Source: Candidatus Omnitrophota bacterium
GTDB taxonomy: Bacteria > Omnitrophota > Gorgyraeia > Duberdicusellales > 4484-171
DNA: 8,545 bases
Direction of reading: 5' to 3'
Assembly: GCA_014728785.1 (NCBI GenBank)
Contig: WJKZ01000102.1
Location: forward strand, 1 to 8,545
The notes beneath the pieces were generated by a model. The model did not search any database. It saw only the letters and a program-made list of their open reading frames with translations, and was not told where the DNA came from. Numbering within the stretch: the first letter of the stretch is position 1; each line of letters begins with the position of its first letter. The position numbers were made by a program, and so were the translations under genes. Shown piece after piece: positions 6,070 to 8,545 of the stretch.

Positions 6070-6371
6070 AGAGCAACTGAGCAATAGAAAATAGAACAAT
6101 AGAGTCGATGCTCAATTGCGGTCTAATGTTCAACAGAATTTTTTGATACCGTGTGGTTTGCCCAACGTCTAGACCGGCCAGCCAGGAACCAGTGCAGAGC
6201 ACGGTTCATGGCAGATTCTCCCTTAAGTGGATGCTCCAATACTCAAGCGCTCTAATGTTCGAAAGAAAGAGACACCCCTATTTTATTATCCCAGATATAA
6301 AACTTCCTAAGATAGCAATGATGTTGCTTGTTAGCCCGGTATGACCGTAGAGAATAGATAAGGCAGGAGTT
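6042..6371. other. 330-bp non-coding stretch with repeats and hairpins
   Basis: I find no supported gene here. It holds most of the tRNA-adjacent hairpin, then a run of degenerate 8-base units on the theme GAGCAATA (6071-6101), and an imperfect inverted copy (GCAACTGAGCA at 6073-6083 against TGCTCAATTGC at 6109-6119). There is an exact 10-base direct repeat TCTAATGTTC (6122-6131 and 6251-6260), each copy preceded by GATGCTC and CTCAA-like sequence. An 8-base palindrome GTCTAGAC (6167-6174) and a bulged 9-bp hairpin (6186-6207) follow. No convincing promoter for the downstream gene was seen. Confidence 0.6.
6186..6207 (+). repeat. Imperfect inverted repeat (9-bp hairpin with one bulge)
   Basis: GAACC-A-GTGC, loop AGA, GCAC-GGTTC: nine base pairs interrupted by a single bulged A6191. 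It lies in the middle of the non-coding stretch and is not followed by a T tract. Function is unknown. Confidence 0.55.
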
Positions 6372-7931
6372 GTGAAGCTAAAACGCAAAATTTTTTTTAT
6401 ACTATTGGGAGGATTATTATCTTTGGTAATCCTTGAGGCCGGGATGCGAATGGCGGGAGGAGTTTCGCTTATTCTGCAAAGGTACCGCAACATGCGTTCT
6501 TTTTCCGGAAAAGATAAGGTTATAATTTTATGTCTGGGTGAGTCCACAACTGTCTGGGGAGGAAAAAAATCCTGGCCAAGTCAGCTTCAAGAGATTCTTA
6601 ATAAAAAAAAGGGAGAGGGTAAATTTATTGTTATAAACGAAGGTAGACATGCGATTTCAACATCATATATAGTTTCGATGCTGGATGAGCTCTTAGATAG
6701 GTATAAACCCGATGTGGTTATTACTATGATGGGGATAAACGATGACCCGACCAGAGTGTCTTACGGAGGCGGGAGTACGACGGAAAAATCACTTTTGTGG
6801 AATCTGAAAGTGTTTAGATTGATGAAACTTATATGTCGGCATTTTAACTGGAAGATAAAAGGACCGGAGCTGGAGGAAAAAAGAGAACCGGCAGAGTGCC
6901 GGAAGCCGGGATATTTTTTGAAGTTAGCTAGAGAAAAGAGGTCCAGAGGAGAGTACAAAGAAGCGGAAGATATCTTAAGAGCAGGGGTTGAGTTATTTCC
7001 GGAAAATGGAAATTTATTTTTTGAACTGGGGAAATATTTAAAAGATGAAGGAAAGTATGCAGAGGCTGAAAATAATTTTATAAAGGGCCTGCAGAGAGAA
7101 CCTTTAAATGAATGGGCATATCTTGAGTTGGCCCAGTGCTATCTGGACGATGACAGGTACGAAGAGGCGGTTTCTGTTATAGAAAATGCTTTAGCGCATG
7201 GTTTTAACAGCGAGAACGTTTATCTCAGTCTGGGCAAGTGTTATCTTGAAATGGGCGATTTTTCCGGGGCGTATGAGATATTCAGAAAAGGGTTGGTGGT
7301 CAACCCCGGGAGCCGGGAGTTGTATTTTCAGATAGGTCTTTTATGCGACAGGAGGAAAGATTATGCGGCGGCGGCAGATATGTTCAGAAAAGCGGTAAAA
7401 GCCAACCCCACTCACCCAATAGCTTATATTGAGCTGGGCAATTGCTATGAAAAGCAGCAGGCTGAAGATGCGAAAAAGAAACTCATCCGTAAACTGGAAA
7501 GTCTGGGACTGAACGAGGAGAGGCTTTTAAGTTTTTTAGGCATGCATTATTTTAAGAAAGGGATGTATAAGGAAGCGGAATATTATTTCGATAAAGCAAA
7601 TTCCCTGAGGATGAAAAATTATCCTATTTATACCAGGCATAATTACTGCAAGGTAAAAGAAATTCTCGACGAAAGAGGTATTACCTGGGTATGTGTGCAG
7701 TATCCAATGCGCAGCCTTGATTACCTGAAGAAGTTTTTCGATTCTACCGAGGGTGTGGTTTTCGTAGATAATGAAGACATATTCAAAGAAGCTGTAAAGA
7801 AAGGTGGGTATGAAGATTATTTCGATGATTGCTTTGCCGGAGATTTCGGACACGGCACCTCAAGAGGAAACAGATTGCTGGCAGAAAATATTGCCGATAC
7901 CCTCTTCAAAGAGGTATTTTTTGGAGAGTAG
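6372..7931 (+). CDS. SGNH/GDSL-type hydrolase with internal TPR block
   Basis: A 519-residue protein. The start is GTG 6372, preceded by AAGGCAGGAG (6360-6369). An in-frame stop at 6348 rules out a longer form, and the basic start (KLKRK) with hydrophobic residues 7-22 makes a signal anchor or signal peptide. The enzyme should therefore face the periplasm. SGNH catalytic blocks are visible: block I LGESTT (55-60, Ser58 nucleophile), block II NEG (89-91), block III MGIND (120-124, Asn123), and block V DFGH (Asp491, His494) followed by the usual GNRLLAENI helix. Between blocks III and V, residues about 180-412 form a series of TPR units (for example GEYKEAEDILRAGVELFPEN). The hydrolase fold then resumes with KVKEILDERGITWVCVQYP (427-445). 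SGNH enzymes act on esters, often acetyl groups on polysaccharides, lipids or peptidoglycan; the substrate here is unknown. It is flanked by non-coding DNA on both sides and appears monocistronic. Confidence 0.82.
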   Translation: MKLKRKIFFILLGGLLSLVILEAGMRMAGGVSLILQRYRNMRSFSGKDKVIILCLGESTTVWGGKKSWPSQLQEILNKKKGEGKFIVINEGRHAISTSYIVSMLDELLDRYKPDVVITMMGINDDPTRVSYGGGSTTEKSLLWNLKVFRLMKLICRHFNWKIKGPELEEKREPAECRKPGYFLKLAREKRSRGEYKEAEDILRAGVELFPENGNLFFELGKYLKDEGKYAEAENNFIKGLQREPLNEWAYLELAQCYLDDDRYEEAVSVIENALAHGFNSENVYLSLGKCYLEMGDFSGAYEIFRKGLVVNPGSRELYFQIGLLCDRRKDYAAAADMFRKAVKANPTHPIAYIELGNCYEKQQAEDAKKKLIRKLESLGLNEERLLSFLGMHYFKKGMYKEAEYYFDKANSLRMKNYPIYTRHNYCKVKEILDERGITWVCVQYPMRSLDYLKKFFDSTEGVVFVDNEDIFKEAVKKGGYEDYFDDCFAGDFGHGTSRGNRLLAENIADTLFKEVFFGE

Positions 7932-8087
7932 AGATTTATTTACAGGGTTTTTAAGCCGGGCATGAAAAGAATATGGATACAACAGAAACCACCGGGATTT
8001 TTAAAACTATAAAAGTCGCCAGGGGAAAGATAAAGCCAGCCGTTAATGTATATTAATATAGAGGCAGGGGGTGAGACTCTTTTATTA
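7932..8087. other. Non-coding spacer between the SGNH gene and the glmU promoter
   Basis: No terminator with a clear stem and T tract was found after the SGNH gene. Two overlapping short frames starting at 7962 and 7973 have only weak ribosome sites, and their peptides are not recognised. I see no known riboswitch or other RNA family here. Confidence 0.4.
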
Positions 8088-8115
8088 TTGTATTAAAAGA
8101 AAATATAGGTATAAT
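8088..8115 (+). promoter_or_regulatory. Probable sigma-70-type promoter for glmU
   Basis: A perfect -10 box TATAAT (8110-8115) has a weak -35 TTGTAT (8088-8093, three of six consensus bases) at 16-base spacing, in AT-rich DNA. Transcription would start near 8122 and give a leader of about 90 bases before ATG 8211. Confidence 0.55.
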
Positions 8116-8210
8116 ATATTTCGTTTCCCCAGGATATTATGCGATTCATTTCTTTATCAAGGGTTATGTTTTTTCCGGCAAAGAGGGATTGAGTGGAGAG
8201 AGCTAAGAAA

Positions 8211-8545
8211 ATGAGGAAAAAAAATGGTTTTTCCGCTGTAGTTTTAGCGGCGGGAAAGGGTAAAAGAATGAAATCAGGTCTGCCCAAGGTCCTGCATGAA
8301 CTGGCAGGCAGACCGCTGCTTTTTCATTTGACCGAGGAGATTATATCTTTAAGCCTGCATATAAAAGAGGTTATCTTCGTTATGGGGTTTAAGGGTGGAC
8401 TGGTAGAAAGAGAAACCAAGGAGTTCTTAAAGTCGAAAAAAAGCCTAAAAAGGGTAAGAATAAAATTTGTTTACCAGAAAAATATGCTTGGTACCGGCCA
8501 TGCTTTAAATGCCGCGCGCAAGTATATAAGCGAGGAAAATACAAT
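8211..8545 (+). CDS. glmU: GlmU, N-terminal uridylyltransferase part, 3' end missing
   Basis: Bifunctional GlmU makes UDP-N-acetylglucosamine from glucosamine-1-phosphate, the precursor of peptidoglycan and lipid A. Only the first 111 residues, within the uridylyltransferase domain, lie in the window; the frame runs off the right edge. Marks are AVVLAAGKGKRMKSGLPKVL (residues 9-28), the nucleotide-binding signature with its conserved Lys26 (usual form LAAGKGTRM...PKVLH), and QKNMLGTGHAL (89-99), the uridine-binding QxxLGTGHA motif. The start ATG 8211 has a moderate purine-rich ribosome site (GGAGAG at 8195-8200), and the frame has a stop just upstream. Whether the C-terminal acetyltransferase domain is present cannot be seen. 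A stand-alone nucleotidyltransferase is possible, but the LGTGHA signature favours GlmU. Confidence 0.88.
   Translation, partial: MRKKNGFSAVVLAAGKGKRMKSGLPKVLHELAGRPLLFHLTEEIISLSLHIKEVIFVMGFKGGLVERETKEFLKSKKSLKRVRIKFVYQKNMLGTGHALNAARKYISEENT

Noticed and set aside
5996..6202. 68-codon minus-strand reading frame
   Set aside because: It runs antisense through the tRNA-Gln gene and the repeat region, with no family signature or ribosome site; chance frame.
6334..6341. GCCCGGTA copy matching the 5' end of tRNA-Gln (5971-5978), as an integration scar
   Set aside because: Only 8 bases match. Integrases usually duplicate the tRNA 3' end, which is not repeated in this window, and no integrase is present.
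6153..6344. 63-codon plus-strand reading frame in the tRNA-SGNH spacer
   Set aside because: Composition is unlike the neighbouring proteins, there is no good ribosome site or recognisable domain, and it runs through the hairpin and repeats.
7973..8056. 27-codon frame (MDTTETTGIFK...) between the SGNH gene and glmU
   Set aside because: It has only a weak ribosome site, overlaps another short frame at 7962, and shows no recognised family; not enough support for a gene.
1..8545. CRISPR array, insertion sequence or phage genes
   Set aside because: No regularly spaced identical repeats, transposase or integrase motifs, or phage structural genes were seen in any frame.

Overview
The window is a gene-dense bacterial stretch with every gene on the + strand and fairly low G+C. 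A heptosyltransferase-like GT9 enzyme points to a diderm that makes lipopolysaccharide. The split transketolase, spoVG and glmU near each other, and several TPR proteins fit an uncultured lineage such as Omnitrophota. That placement is an inference from gene content and protein style, not a measured result.

Layout: (1) Positions 1-793 hold the 3' part of a GT9 glycosyltransferase gene, cut by the left edge. (2) A good sigma-70-type promoter at 802-830 starts what looks like one operon: long-form hisG, a 29-codon gene for a very basic peptide resembling the bacterial COX24/AURKAIP1 (mS38-like) family, an exported TPR protein, the two halves of a split transketolase, ispE, and spoVG. Gaps are tiny or negative, and a hairpin terminator at 5915-5956 closes the unit. 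(3) A tRNA-Gln(TTG) lies at 5970-6041. A perfect 13-bp hairpin begins at its last base. About 330 bp of non-coding DNA with degenerate repeats and a second hairpin follows. (4) Positions 6372-7931 encode a membrane-anchored or exported SGNH/GDSL hydrolase whose catalytic blocks are separated by a block of TPR repeats. (5) A 279-bp spacer with a promoter at 8088-8115 leads into the 5' part of glmU, cut by the right edge.

How the genes fit together: the operon mixes precursor metabolism with regulation and translation. Transketolase makes ribose-5-phosphate, the source of the PRPP that HisG uses. IspE is in the MEP isoprenoid pathway, and GlmU makes UDP-GlcNAc for peptidoglycan and lipid A. GT9 and perhaps the SGNH-TPR protein act on envelope polysaccharide.

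The most unusual items are a SpoVG homologue carrying a four-cysteine zinc ribbon spliced into its conserved core, the mS38-like mini-protein, the SGNH hydrolase with internal TPRs, and the structured region downstream of the tRNA.
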